Source of the DNA: Aphis gossypii
Taxonomy: Eukaryota > Arthropoda > Insecta > Hemiptera > Aphididae
Assembly: GCF_020184175.1 (NCBI RefSeq)
Contig: NW_026083102.1
Span: 32,548-96,547, forward strand
Direction: 5' to 3'
DNA length: 64,000 nucleotides
The notes beneath the pieces were generated by a model, which worked only from the letters and a program-made list of their open reading frames with translations, had not been told where the DNA came from and did not search any database. A program made the position numbers and the translations under genes. Positions 1-10,962 of the stretch are shown piece after piece. Within the stretch, counting starts at the first letter, position 1; each line of letters opens with the position of its first letter.

Positions 1-809
1 CAGCATGGAGATCCTTTGGGTCCTTCATTAGTCCAAGACTCCCACAAACTTTTAGACTTATAAATTATATATGGTGGTAATAGAATACCACTTGCTGACC
101 CACATACCATTATTGTGGTGGCACTTTTAGAGTGGTTTTGAACTTGTATGGGATATTTTGTACCACGCTTGAATAAAAACTTTTTTTTACCTGGGTCATC
201 CTGGAGGTTGGTCTCATCGTAATTGAAAATATTATCAGCAGGTATATCTTTTAATACTGAAGACAAATTATCAAAATATGAATTTATTGTAGCAGGGGAG
301 ACTTCAGCGCGACATCGAGAAATGTTTGTAGTGATTCTTTGAGTCATTGTATTGTGTCGTTTTAACAAACTCCTTGCCCAATCATCACCAGGAAGGTTAT
401 CCTTAAATTTTTGAACTATTATCCCTCTTTTGTCTAGTGACAATTTTGCGATTAATCTAAAACAAGATAATTTTAATTAATTTTAAGACTAATTGTAATA
501 CAGGCAAACTGTGCATATTTACCTTAAATCCATTAAAGTTAAAGGGAATCCCCAATCACCACATTTTGATACAGCTGCTATCATATTTTTTTCATCCTCA
601 TCACTAAATATTGCCTGTCCTCCAGGTTTTTTACCATGTTTCCCATTAAAACGATTGTATAATGTGCCATAAGGAATTTTATAAATTTTACTTGCTCTTA
701 AAATTGAAAGTTCCCCATCAGCAACTTTTTGAAGAGCTTCTTCCACAACTTCATCTGTATTATTAGCATATGGGCGACTGCCCACTTTTTTTTTGTACAC
801 ACGAACCAC
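1..809 (-). CDS. Tigger/pogo-like DDE transposase, partial (continues past the left edge)
   Basis: Two exons on the minus strand. The first (809 down to about 522) encodes about 96 residues with a pipsqueak-type helix-turn-helix (pattern ILRASKIYKIPYGTLYNRF), the usual N-terminal DNA-binding part of Tigger/jerky-type transposases. A GT donor near 522 and an acceptor near 458 bound a 64-bp intron. The second exon (457 to 1) reads in frame into a CENP-B-type region and a NYDETNLQDDPG motif, matching the first catalytic aspartate of pogo/Tigger DDE transposases. The rest of the catalytic core lies outside the window. The start ATG at 809 is followed by a basic stretch, normal for this family. 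No break is seen in the visible part. Its upstream region was hit by the MULE and P insertions, which should have separated the gene from its promoter end. Confidence 0.8.
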
Positions 810-850
810 TAAAATAATTTAAATACATGAAATATAAACATAAATAAGAT

Positions 851-887
851 TATCAAAGTCACCCCAACAATACTATCAATGTCACCC
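851..887 (-). repeat. Subterminal GGGTGAC repeats of the Tigger-like element, inner pair
   Basis: Two 14-15 bp copies of a motif read on the minus strand as GGGTGACWTTGATA lie at 851-865 and 874-887, just upstream of the transposase start. The same pair recurs in the same orientation at 10379-10412, beyond the nested insertions. They look like subterminal transposase-binding repeats; this role is inferred. Confidence 0.5.
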
Positions 888-1163
888 TAAGACAATAAAC
901 ACTTAATTGTTTGCAACATAATGAACGAAAATCGTATAACATAGTATGATTTGAATCATGATGATATGTATATATAAATTAACTTACAAAATTATAATTA
1001 AATAACATTTGTACTTACTTTGCGCAGCTAATTTTAAAACGTTGTTATTTTACATTTCAAATAACGTTGAGATTGAAGATAACACACGTTTAAAATAATT
1101 GGTGATAAATCGTATCATAACCGTTATCATTATAAGACTATATTTCTTTAGGAGCGTCTAAAC

Positions 1164-1493
1164 CATGAAGACTAGAGATAAGGAGGCCAAACTCTACCAC
1201 AAAAAACGTCCCGTAAAACATAGCGCACTAATTTCTCCACCAGTCTGCGTGGCGGTCAAATCCGAGGCTGGCTCGGAGTATAATTAACCCGTATTAGATT
1301 GGGACATACTCGACTTTATTACATTTAAAAAATTATAATTAAAAAAATAATAATCGTATTTAAATTAGAATTACACCATCGTATTCAGCGCAAATTTATC
1401 TTTAAGAATTTTATATATTTACGTAATATATGTACATATAAATAGTAAAAAAAAATTTTTAAAAAATGTAAACTGTCACGTTTACATAATTAT
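1164..1493 (+). repeat. P element left inverted terminal repeat
   Basis: Matches the inverse complement of 5889-6229 over nearly its whole length. About 29 outermost bases are the same. A divergent stretch follows (around 1193-1222), then the match resumes from CACTAATTTCTCCACCAG to the inner end near ACGTTTACATAATTAT. Confidence 0.85.
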
Positions 1494-1716
1494 TATATAT
1501 AATTAGGTATTTTACAATATAATTTATACATATTTACATTTATACTGGTGCATATTATTTTCTATTTTGACGATACCGATTGATTACATCAAATTGAGGA
1601 ATTATTGATAAAAAGCTTAAAATAACTATAAGCACTTAAAGTTTTCGATATTTTTACGTGTTATGTTCTTCATTTTTTAAAATTAAATTAAGTTTTAGAT
1701 ATTAAAATAGATAAAA

Positions 1717-4700
1717 ATGAGTCGAAATTGTTATGCCCCTGGGTGTTCAACTGGCAATTCTAAAGAAAAAAAATATAATTTGTTAAATGGCATTCGAAAT
1801 AAAAGTATATTTAAAGCACCAAAGGTAAGTAATTGTATTATTTATACAAATACCCATAATAATATCCATATTATTTTTAGGACCCTGAGCTTTTAAATAA
1901 ATGGGCCAAAGCGATCCCAAGAAAAGATAAGGTACTTACCCCAAATTGTGGAGTATGTGAATTACATTTTTTAGAAGGTGATATTGAAAAATATTATGAA
2001 ATAAAGCTCCCTTGTGGTAAGGTTGATAAAATAGAAAAAGGAAAGCCTACGTTAAAATATAAAGCTATACCTACAATCTTTCCCAATCTACCATCTTATT
2101 TATCTACTGCCCCAGCAAATAAAAGAAAGTCCCCACAAAAAAAACCTGATAATTTTATTTGTTCAAAGAGACCCAAGCTCCAATTGTTGGCTATAGATTC
2201 TACCAAAGCAACAGGAAATACTCAGGTACAATATTCTGAAACATCACGTTTAAACTTTAAGTTACTACTGGACCTTAGAGATAAAATACATAAACCTGAC
2301 AATAAATGGACATGTGGCTTACTACCAAACCACATTTATTATGTACGTTGGGAATTAGGGTCAGAAAAAAAAATTACTATAGATGAAAATTTAAAAATCC
2401 AGGTAATATTTTTAAAAAATACTGTACCTTATTAATTTTTAATTAATTAATCATTCTGATGACTATATTTAGTCATACCTGTATATCTACATATTAAGTA
2501 TACATATTTGATTGCTAATGCTAGTTATGTAGTAATATTATTAATGGTGGGTTGAACTGCTTCGACATTTAGATTTTAAGTTCGACCCACCTTTAAAAAT
2601 AATAGATCCCTATTATGTTTAATCCAACATTTTTGTTTTGTCCAACAGATTTTTTTAAACAATAGTGAAATCTCTTTACAATCTTTAAATTTTGATGAAA
2701 TAACATGTATAAAAGATTTAAATGCATGTATTAAAAAAGTTCACGATTTTATTATTTGTCAAGGGACGTTAATGCTTCCAAATAATATGATTGGGTAATT
2801 TAACTAATATTTATATTTTTTAGTAAATACCTACATTCAATTAAAATTGTGATTAAAATTACCATTTGTAGAAAATCCAATTTATGCAAAGGTTACATCA
2901 TAAGACAAGATGGCCAACGTGGCTTTCTTAGTAAAAGTTGTTTTGAATGTAGATTAGATAGGAAAAGAATGGCTGATAAATACCGTAACAAGATTTTGAA
3001 ACCATATTTTAAAAAAAATAAACAAAACCAAAATACAGCTAAGTCCCTGAAAAGAAAAAATGCAAGACTTAGAATAAAAGTAATTACAATAATAATATTA
3101 TTTATTATTATTATTATTTAATTGTTCAAATGGCATACTTCAATCACTATAGACATTAATAATGTTTCATCATATAATAATAAGGTATTAAATGTTTGTG
3201 TCTTATGAATGTGTACTTTTTCAGGTAAACCAAATGAGGTCTAATGTAGACTATCTGAAAAAAGAATGTGCAACTAAAAATCTTGAACCAATAATGGAAG
3301 CAATTAAACTATTACCAAATAGTCAACAAGAAGCTGTAAAGGCATGTTTAGATGCATCAAAAGTTTCTAGAGCTAATGGAAGAAGGTACACTTTGAATTG
3401 GATTTATGAATGTATTCTAATAAGAATTAAAAGTAGAAAAACATACGAACACCTAAGAATTCATGGCATTCTACCATTACCTACCATAGAAACTTTACAA
3501 AAATATTTATTGCACACAAAAGGTGTTTATGGATTTCAGTCTAGCACTTTTGCTTCTCTAAAAGAAAAATCTTTCCACATGAAGCCTGAAGAAAGAAGAG
3601 GTAACTACTAATTGTGTTTTACTTATAAGTTGTAGGTAGTTATATTTTATAAATTATAATCTTTTTTTGAATGTATGCATTATAATTTGTAAAATGTTAG
3701 TTCTTATTATTTTATTATAGGAACATTACTCTTAGATGAAATGAAAGTATCAGAACAATTGGTGTTTGACAAAAAAACATTGAAAATAAATGGTTTTACT
3801 GATCTTGGAAAGCACACACCAGAACACCAAAAAAATGTTAGAGGAGATCATGCATTAGTCATCATGTTTCAACCTTTTCGAGGGACGTGGGTTCAAGCTG
3901 TGGCATGCTTCCTAAGTAAAGGTGCAGCAAATAGTTCTGTTTTACATCAAATCATTATAGAAGCCATCGTTCTTCTTGAGAAGTCTGGTTTTTTCGTTGA
4001 TGTTGTTACCACAGATGGAGCTCAATGGAACAGAAGTATGTGGAATAAATTTGGTATAACAGAAAGTATTGTAAGCTGTGAACATATCTGTGATGAAAAA
4101 AGAAGATTGTGGTTTATGTCTGATTTCCCACATTTGATAAAAAATTTTAGAAATTCTCTTATAAAACGAAGAGAAACTTGGGTAAATATTTAAATTATGT
4201 GCACAACTATCAGTGTTTGAAATTAACATGATCATTTTTTTTGAATGCGTACATTTAATTTACAATCATTGATTATAATTTAAAAATAAGACTATTTAAT
4301 ATGAAGTAGGTATAAACTAATAAATAATATAAATAATCTTAATATAATATTAGACACCAGAAGGAGGCATTAAAATCAAACATTGGGAAGCAGTAGTTGA
4401 TGAAGAAAAGTTGTTTGATTATTCACTAAAAGTGTCAAAATTACAACATGAAGACATACATCCAAAATTTTATCAAAAAATGAATGTTGGTCGAGCATTT
4501 CGCGTAATAAGTTTAGATTACACAATTGCAATAAAAAGTATTTATAAGTACAATAGTATTTCAATCTTAATATTCTTTAGTTTTTCAGTAATGATACAGC
4601 TATAGCTATGGAGCTATATAGTGCAACAAATGTAAATCTAAAAGACTGTAATAATAGCATAGTTTTAATTAATAAAGTAAACACATTAATCAAAGCAATG

Positions 4701-5863
4701 AACTCTCGCACTCCCAGACAAGCACTAAAAATAAATTCAATAGAAGAAAAGGTAAAATAATTAGATAATATTATATTGTATAAATTGTAATTTCCTATTA
4801 AATAATTGGGAAAAATGAATATTCTTCAATATTTTAGTGCATTAAAGATTTCTATATCTACTTGACGGATTGGGAAACTAGAGCCAAAAGTTTAAATTAT
4901 GAATTTATTACTGATAATACATGTTATGGACTTAAAGTTTCTTTAAAAGCGTCATTGGAGTTATTACAGTTTTTGGTCAATGAATGTGGGTATACATATC
5001 TTATGACTTCTCGCTTGAACCAAGATGCTCTTGAGGTACCTAATAATTTAATATTTTATTCTGTTATTCTTAAAAGTTTAAATGCTGTCTACTGCAAAGT
5101 TTATTTTTGTTTTTAGAGATTTTTTGGTATGATGAGAAGTGCTTGTGGTTCAAATGATCATCCGGATTCTGTCTTATTTATTCAAATGTTTCGTCTCATC
5201 AGCACATACTCATTAATTAAACCACCAAAAAATAGTAATGTAACTGGTGGAGAAATGATTGAAACATTAATAAATATTCAAGATTTATCAAATGTGAATG
5301 TAACAAAAGATACACTAGAAGGAGAGTTAGATTCAATTATAGACAAAGGCCAGTTTGAAGAACTTCCTGACGTTATAGCATTAATGCATGACCATGATTA
5401 TAGGTCTACCAGTACTTCAAGTCAAGTATTATCATACTTAGCAGGTTATATAGCTAGAAAGGCAAACCGATTTACTAAGTGTAAAAAATGTCTCTCTAGT
5501 TTAAGAAACGATTGTTTGTCTTCATCTAGAGACAAACTTATAGACATGCGATCAAAGGGCAACTTAATACATTCATCAAATAATCTATTTAGTTTAATTT
5601 CTACTTTAGAAAAATCGACACTAGAAGCATTAAAAAATGAAGAACTTAATATGAATACTTTACTAACTATTACGGAAATGATTGAACAAGGGGATTCAAT
5701 CCAATTGGTCGGTTGTGTAGATCATAAAGAAGAATTTTCTAAAGCCATTGTGCGATTTTTTTTAATAATGCGCATGTGTTTTATTGTCAAAAGAGCCAAT
5801 TATAAAGATACGATGACTAGCAAAGAAAAAACAAAAAAAAACAGGAAAGTATCTAAACTGTAA
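1717..5863 (+). CDS. THAP-domain P element transposase (THAP9-like), about ten exons
   Basis: The start ATG at 1717 opens a THAP zinc finger: CYAPGC, then a spaced CELHF giving the C2CH pattern, with a Trp in the NKWAKAIPR stretch. Exons inferred from GT/AG sites are roughly 1717-1824, 1881-2402, 2650-2795, 2872-3079, 3225-3600, 3721-4181, 4353-4502, 4587-4751, 4839-5034 and 5117-5863. The middle exons match the P transposase/THAP9 core: first acidic residue in LLLDEMKVSE, second in VVTTDGAQWNRSMW, and the late acidic residue in SRLNQDALE/RFFGMMRSACG across the last splice. A C-terminal CKKCLSSLRNDC segment is also typical. Every junction keeps frame as far as I could follow. It would cut and paste the element by GTP-dependent DDE-type chemistry, as known for the family. 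Exon borders are judged by eye. Confidence 0.88.
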
Positions 5864-5888
5864 ATAATAATAAAAATTATATTGTAAA

Positions 5889-6229
5889 ATAATTATGTAA
5901 ACGTGACGGTTTACATTTTTTTTAAATTTTTTTTTACTATTTATATGTACATATATTACGTAAATATAGAACATTCTTAAAGATAAATTTGCGCTGAATA
6001 CGATGGTGTAATTCTAATTTAAATACGATTATTATTTTTTTAATTATAATTTTTTAAATGTAATAAAGTCGAGTATGTCCCTATCTTATACGGGTTAATT
6101 ATACTCCGAGCCAGCCTCGGATTTGACCGCCACGCAGACTGGTGGAGAAATTAGTGTGCGATGTTTTATAGAACCAATTTTTGTGCAGGCGGCCAGCAGT
6201 GTTTGGCCTCCTTATCTCTAGTCTTCATG
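5889..6229 (+). repeat. P element right inverted terminal repeat
   Basis: Inverse complement of 1164-1493. The terminal 29 bases read inward as the left end does. An internal segment (about 6155-6200) differs in sequence from the left arm. Confidence 0.85.
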
Positions 6230-6237
6230 GTCTAAAC

Positions 6238-6720
6238 ACAGGAATGCACCTCACGCATTCTGCTCATGCGCGTAATTTATTCACCACTATCATTATGTTA
6301 GACTGTTATCAATATATCATATCAAATCATTATAATACGATAATAATTAATAATATGAATTATGAATCAATATATCAAAAAGTTAATAATTTTGAATTTG
6401 AATGGAATGACGAAAATCCAAATGTTATTTAGAATGAAAGTTACAACTTAATGAATAATGTTTTTATTACGAATAAATAAAGTACATGTAACTAATATAA
6501 TAAGTGGTTGAGTGTCGTGAGAGTTCTCAGGTTTGATAGTTATCTGCCGTTGCTAGTCTTTGAGCTTCCTTATATATTGTGTGGCGTCTCTTGTTTGCAT
6601 CTCCATCGTCACGTTGGGAGACACATTGATATCTCGTCGCCCATAACAATATTTTACTGTAGAAAATATTATTGTAAGTACTACGTCTCATATATATAAT
6701 ATAATACAATAATGACAATT
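6238..6720 (+). repeat. MULE left inverted repeat, continued after the P insertion
   Basis: 6238-6385 is the inverse complement of 10140-10279. A further match, around 6653-6720, pairs with about 10065-10140. Roughly 270 bp (6385-6652) present on the left has no counterpart on the right, so one arm gained or lost this block. Confidence 0.75.
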
Positions 6721-7200
6721 AAAGTGTTAAAATAATTATATAATTTTTTTTTTAGCATTATATTATAGGAGATGTTCAGTTTCAACACTAGTTGGTTTTG
6801 ATAATTCAAACTTGTCTACAATGGAAATATGAAATCCGACTGCTCAACAATTTGAATTATGGTTACCTATATTTTATGTAGTTTAAGTATTTACAATTAA
6901 GATAATACCATTTATATAAATATTAGATAATATTGAATTTGTATGTTTAAGATGTTTGTGAATTGTATTGTTAATACTCAATAAAACATTTAGTAAATAG
7001 TCTTTTGGTAATAAATTTTGATAAAATCTGGTTTATGACATGTTCAAATAGGTAATTGGGTAAAATGTAGATATAAATAAACATTATTAAAAGCCATCTC
7101 AGTATATTAGATAGTTATTGGTGTTAATGACAAATATAAAGTGTAATGATTTTTCGTTTTATATAATATTTGACTACAATTATTTTAAATACAATAAAAA

Positions 7201-9864
7201 ATGGAATTTAACTGTGATATTTGCAAAAGTCAATTTTCTACTAAGTTTACACTTACAAGGCATTTGAAAAATAACATGATATAACAATGAAGTAAAACAA
7301 AAATCATCTAAATGTATTACTTGTCCTAATTTAACATTTTCTAAAAAAGTATTATTAATTAATCATTTAAATGATCATCATGGAACATGTATTGAAAAAG
7401 AAATTATTAACTTTTCAAATGTATCTGGTATGTATAATGGTTTAGTTAGTAAAATTATGCTTTTAATCATTTTTAATAATATACAATTCATTAAAATCTA
7501 GAATTTAACAGCTGGTTAAAAGAGTATGAATCAAACAATAAATGTGAATATGTCCTTCAGACGGGGAAAAAAAAGTCAAAAGATGGCCATAGGAGTTATT
7601 ATGAGTGTGGTCGATCAGGTGTTCATAAAGAAATTGATAGTTCTAAAAGATCAATAAAATCACAAGGCAGTAAAAAAATTAATATCAACTGTACAAGTCA
7701 CATAATATTATTTGAGCATTTAAATAAAAGTAGTTGTGATGTAATATTTTATAAATATCACTATGGCCACCAAGAAAGTGAACTTCAACATATTAGTTTA
7801 CCAATTACAAAAAAGCATGAAATTGCAACTAAATTATCACAAGGTGTGACAATGGAAAGAATATTGGATGATTTCAGAGGCAATATAGGGAGTAACTTAA
7901 AAAGAGAAGATCTTATTACACGAGCCGATTTGCACAATGTCAAACAAAAGTACAATATCACTATACAGGATGGTCAATTACATAAAAATGATGCCACAAG
8001 TGTTGATATTTGGGTAGAACAGATGAAACAAGAAGGAGAAAATAATCCAGTTATATATTACAAAAAACAAGGTTAATAATATAACAATAATTTATTTTAA
8101 TATTTTAATACATAACATATAATTTATATATTTTTAATTATAATAAAATATATAGGTAATTTAATTATATGTTGTAAGTAGATACAAGTAGATATTATTT
8201 AAAACAAATAGATGTAGGAAGGGGGACTTTTTATAGTTTTGCACACAGGCCTATCTTTAGGATAAACCACCATTGAATATTAAAGTAGTTTTTTAATTTT
8301 TTATAATAGGTGAAGTAGATGGAAACAACATATTGGACTTAAAAGACTTTTGCATTATATTAATGGACCCTAGTCAAATGCATATGTTAAAACAATTTGG
8401 GAATGGAAAAATAGTATGTATTGATGGTACACATGGTCTTAATGCTTATGATTTTGAGTTGGTTACATTATTAGTGATTGATGATTTTGGTTCTGGATTT
8501 CCATGTTGTTTTATGTTCACAAATTTAAAGGATACAAAAATTTACACAGTTATGTTTTCAACTATAAAAAATAAAGTAGGTATAATAAGTCCAGATACTT
8601 TTATGACTGATATAGTTGAGACGTTTTATTCGGCTTGGGAAAATGCAATGGGCTCAGTTCCCCATCGTTTATTATGTTCATGGCATGTAGATAGAGCTTG
8701 GAGACAAAACATTTGTAAGATAACTGGACCTACACGAAAGGAAAAACAAGAAACTATATATAAATCTCTAAAAGTTCTTCAATCAATGTGTGATGAAAAT
8801 GAATTTAACAATGCTTTAAAAGAATTTAACCATGAGCTAATGAATGATCCAGACACTAGAGACTTTGGTATATATTTTGATCGCATGTATGGAAATAGAG
8901 TTGGTTTGTGGGCATATTGTCATCGGAAAAATCTAGGTGTAAATTGTAATATGCATCTAGAATCTATGCACAAAACAATAAAATATCACTATTTAAATGG
9001 TTGCAAAGTTGGGCGGTTAGATAAAAGTGTAACAACTATTAGAGATATACCCGTGATAAAAAAGTTGAAAGAATTATAAAATTAACTAAGGGAAAAACAA
9101 GTACAAGGATACAAGAAATAAAAAAAAGACACAATAAGAGTACATTACTTGACCTTACAATCAATCAGGATAGTGCTAATAACTGGAGTGTTGAAAGTGA
9201 ATATACACCAAGTCAGTTTTATAAAATAAAAAAAAATAATGATGATGTATGTTGTCCAATGATGTGTTCTAATTGTAAGGTATGTATCCACACATTTCAA
9301 TGTTCTTGTCCTGATTATCAGATAAAGTCTATGATATGTAAGCACATACATTATGTTGCTCTAAAGACAATGTCAACAGAAAATTCTGTAGATATTACTA
9401 TTTTGTCAACAGCAGGTATAGAAAATAATAATTTTGATGCAACTTCAAATAAAGATGATGAAATACAAGTTCATATTAAGACATTGGAGAATAAAAAAAC
9501 AATTAATATGCAAGAACAATTTAAAGAAAAGGCCATTAGCCTAGCCAATAAAATAAACAATATAAAAAATAGTGAACATCTTAAACAAGCATTAAAACAA
9601 TTAAACTCTATAGAAGCATTCATTGATGCAACATCAAATGACGAGACACTTGAAGATTTTAGTAAGACAATAAATGAACCACCAAATAAAAAACTTAAAA
9701 CACAAGACACATTCTTCTCTACAAAAAAAAAAAAACAAGAAAAACTAAATGAATTATCAAAACCAACTAGAGTTGAAACTGAACATCTCAATAATATATT
9801 ACTACAAAAAAAAAATTATATTCTAAGTTGTGACGAAACTGAACATTCTTATTTTAAGAAGTAA
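7201..9864 (+). CDS. MULE transposase with N-terminal C2H2 finger and SWIM zinc finger
   Basis: The likely start at 7201 encodes a C2H2 finger (FNCDICKSQFSTKFTLTRH). A second finger-like stretch follows after a one-base shift near 7280 (ITCPNLTFSKKVLLINHLNDHH). Exons run about 7201-7426, 7502-8072 and 8310-9864. The core shows first Asp in IVCIDGTHG, a CSWHVDRAWRQNI stretch typical of MULEs, and a late Glu in NMHLESMHKT. A SWIM finger follows: CSCPDYQIKSMICKHIH at about 9304-9350. One further shift near 9045-9080 splits the catalytic and SWIM parts. The C-terminal 170 residues are lysine- and asparagine-rich. The protein would mobilise the element from the nucleus. The two shifts make this copy probably inactive unless they are sequence errors. 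Confidence 0.8.
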
Positions 9865-9884
9865 AATTAATTGAAACTTTTTGG

Positions 9885-10082
9885 TTATTATTATTATTAT
9901 TATACTTTATACATTTAACATGTTTTTAACAACTAAAATGGAATGACAAACTGTTAATTATTTTAACACTTTAATTATTACTATTTTATTATACTTTATA
10001 CATTTAACATGTTTTTATCAACTAAAATGGAATGACAAACTGTAAATTATTTTAACACTTTAATTATTATTATTTTATTATA
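9885..10082 (+). repeat. Tandem duplication of about 90-100 bp in the MULE 3' region
   Basis: The block beginning ATTATACTTTATACATTTAA and containing CAACTAAAATGGAATGACAA occurs twice in a row (about 9898 and 9988) with one or two base differences. It lies between the transposase stop and the right inverted repeat. Confidence 0.7.
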
Positions 10083-10139
10083 TTATATATTATATGAGAC
10101 ATAGTACTTACAATAATATTTTCTACAGGAAAATATTTT

Positions 10140-10292
10140 GATATATTGATTCATAATTCATATTATTAATTATTATCGTATTATAGTGATTTGATATGAT
10201 ATATTGATAACAGCCTAATATAATGATAGTGGTGAATAAATTACGCGCATGCGCAGAATGCGTGAGGTGCATTCCTGTGTTTAGACGCTCCT
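10140..10292 (+). repeat. MULE right inverted terminal repeat
   Basis: Inverse complement of the left end (1150-1163 plus 6238-6385). It ends GTTTAGACGCTCCT, followed by the 9-bp target copy. Confidence 0.85.
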
Positions 10293-10962
10293 TATTTCTT
10301 TATCAATATATACAATAAAAATTATTTTTTTCCGAACAGTGTAGCCATAGTGTACAATTTAATGAAAAAAAACAACATTATCAAAGTCACCCGTCATTAT
10401 CAATGTCACCCCAATTTACGGTACTTAATTTCTACAGCTATATCGCAGACTTACATTAAATCTAAAATTAAACGACATTGAGAACGACCTTTCATAATAT
10501 CATTTGATGGATGAATAAGATTAATGAATATAATATATATATATATATATATACAAACCAGAGATTTGATACTACACAAAATTTTGAAAAAAAAAACCAG
10601 ATCAGCTTAAAGTTATAGCCTACTAAGTTAATTATTTATGTATAAAAAAGCAATATTATCAGTTCATATTAAATAAAATAATGAAATAATATTGACTTAT
10701 CTTTAATAACAAAAGATCGTAATTAGTAACACAGTAATATTTTAAAAATTAACCTCGATCGTTCAATGGTCAACGCTATTGATTGTAATAATAATAAATA
10801 ATGACTTAATAAGCATAAATGGTTAATACGTTTTTTTTATTTAGTAATAATAATTTATTTATTGTTATTTAATGGTAAATTTTATATTATTATTATTATT
10901 ATTATGTATTTATTTTTAATTACAGTAAAATACAACGAAATGTAATATCAAAAAGAACACGT
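10293..10962. other. AT-rich spacer: end of Tigger-like element and edge of Polinton
   Basis: Holds the second pair of GGGTGAC subterminal motifs (10379-10412) and then an (AT)n run at about 10526-10551. An (ATT)n stretch near 10887-10905 precedes the Polinton polymerase gene. No clean Polinton terminus or target duplication could be found here. Confidence 0.5.

Larger units (their letters stand above)
1164..6229 (+). mobile_element. Complete P element with long inverted repeats and 8-bp target duplication
   Basis: 5066 bp, starting CATGAAGACTAGAGATAAGG and ending in its inverse complement. It is flanked by an exact 8-bp duplication GTCTAAAC (1156-1163, 6230-6237). The start CATGA and the nearby ATAAGG resemble the Drosophila P element terminus, and 8-bp duplications are diagnostic of the family. 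The inverted repeat is extended to about 330 bp with an imperfect stretch near the ends. A single multi-exon THAP-domain transposase gene fills the interior with no stop or frameshift noticed, so the copy could be autonomous or recently so. It is inserted in the terminal repeat of a MULE. Confidence 0.92.
1150..10292 (+). mobile_element. Mutator-like (MULE) DNA transposon, interrupted by a P element
   Basis: The element starts AGGAGCGTCTAAAC at 1150 and ends with the inverse of the same sequence at 10292. It is flanked by a perfect 9-bp direct repeat TATTTCTTT (1141-1149 and 10293-10301), the duplication size expected of Mutator-like elements. Only its first 14 bases lie left of the nested P element; the left inverted repeat resumes at 6238. 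Inside is one transposase gene (7201-9864) with a MULE core and a SWIM zinc finger. Without the P insert and its extra target copy the element is about 4.07 kb. It sits upstream of a Tigger-like transposase gene. Confidence 0.9.

Noticed and set aside
2525..2592. Small hairpin GGTGGGTTGAACT/AAGTTCGACCCACC in a P element intron as a regulatory RNA
   Set aside because: The short imperfect stem has no supporting context; it could be a chance inverted repeat or small MITE remnant.
10293..10962. Polinton left terminal inverted repeat
   Set aside because: Compared by eye with 41.4-42.4 kb and 34.8-35.2 kb; no convincing inverse match or 6-bp duplication was found.
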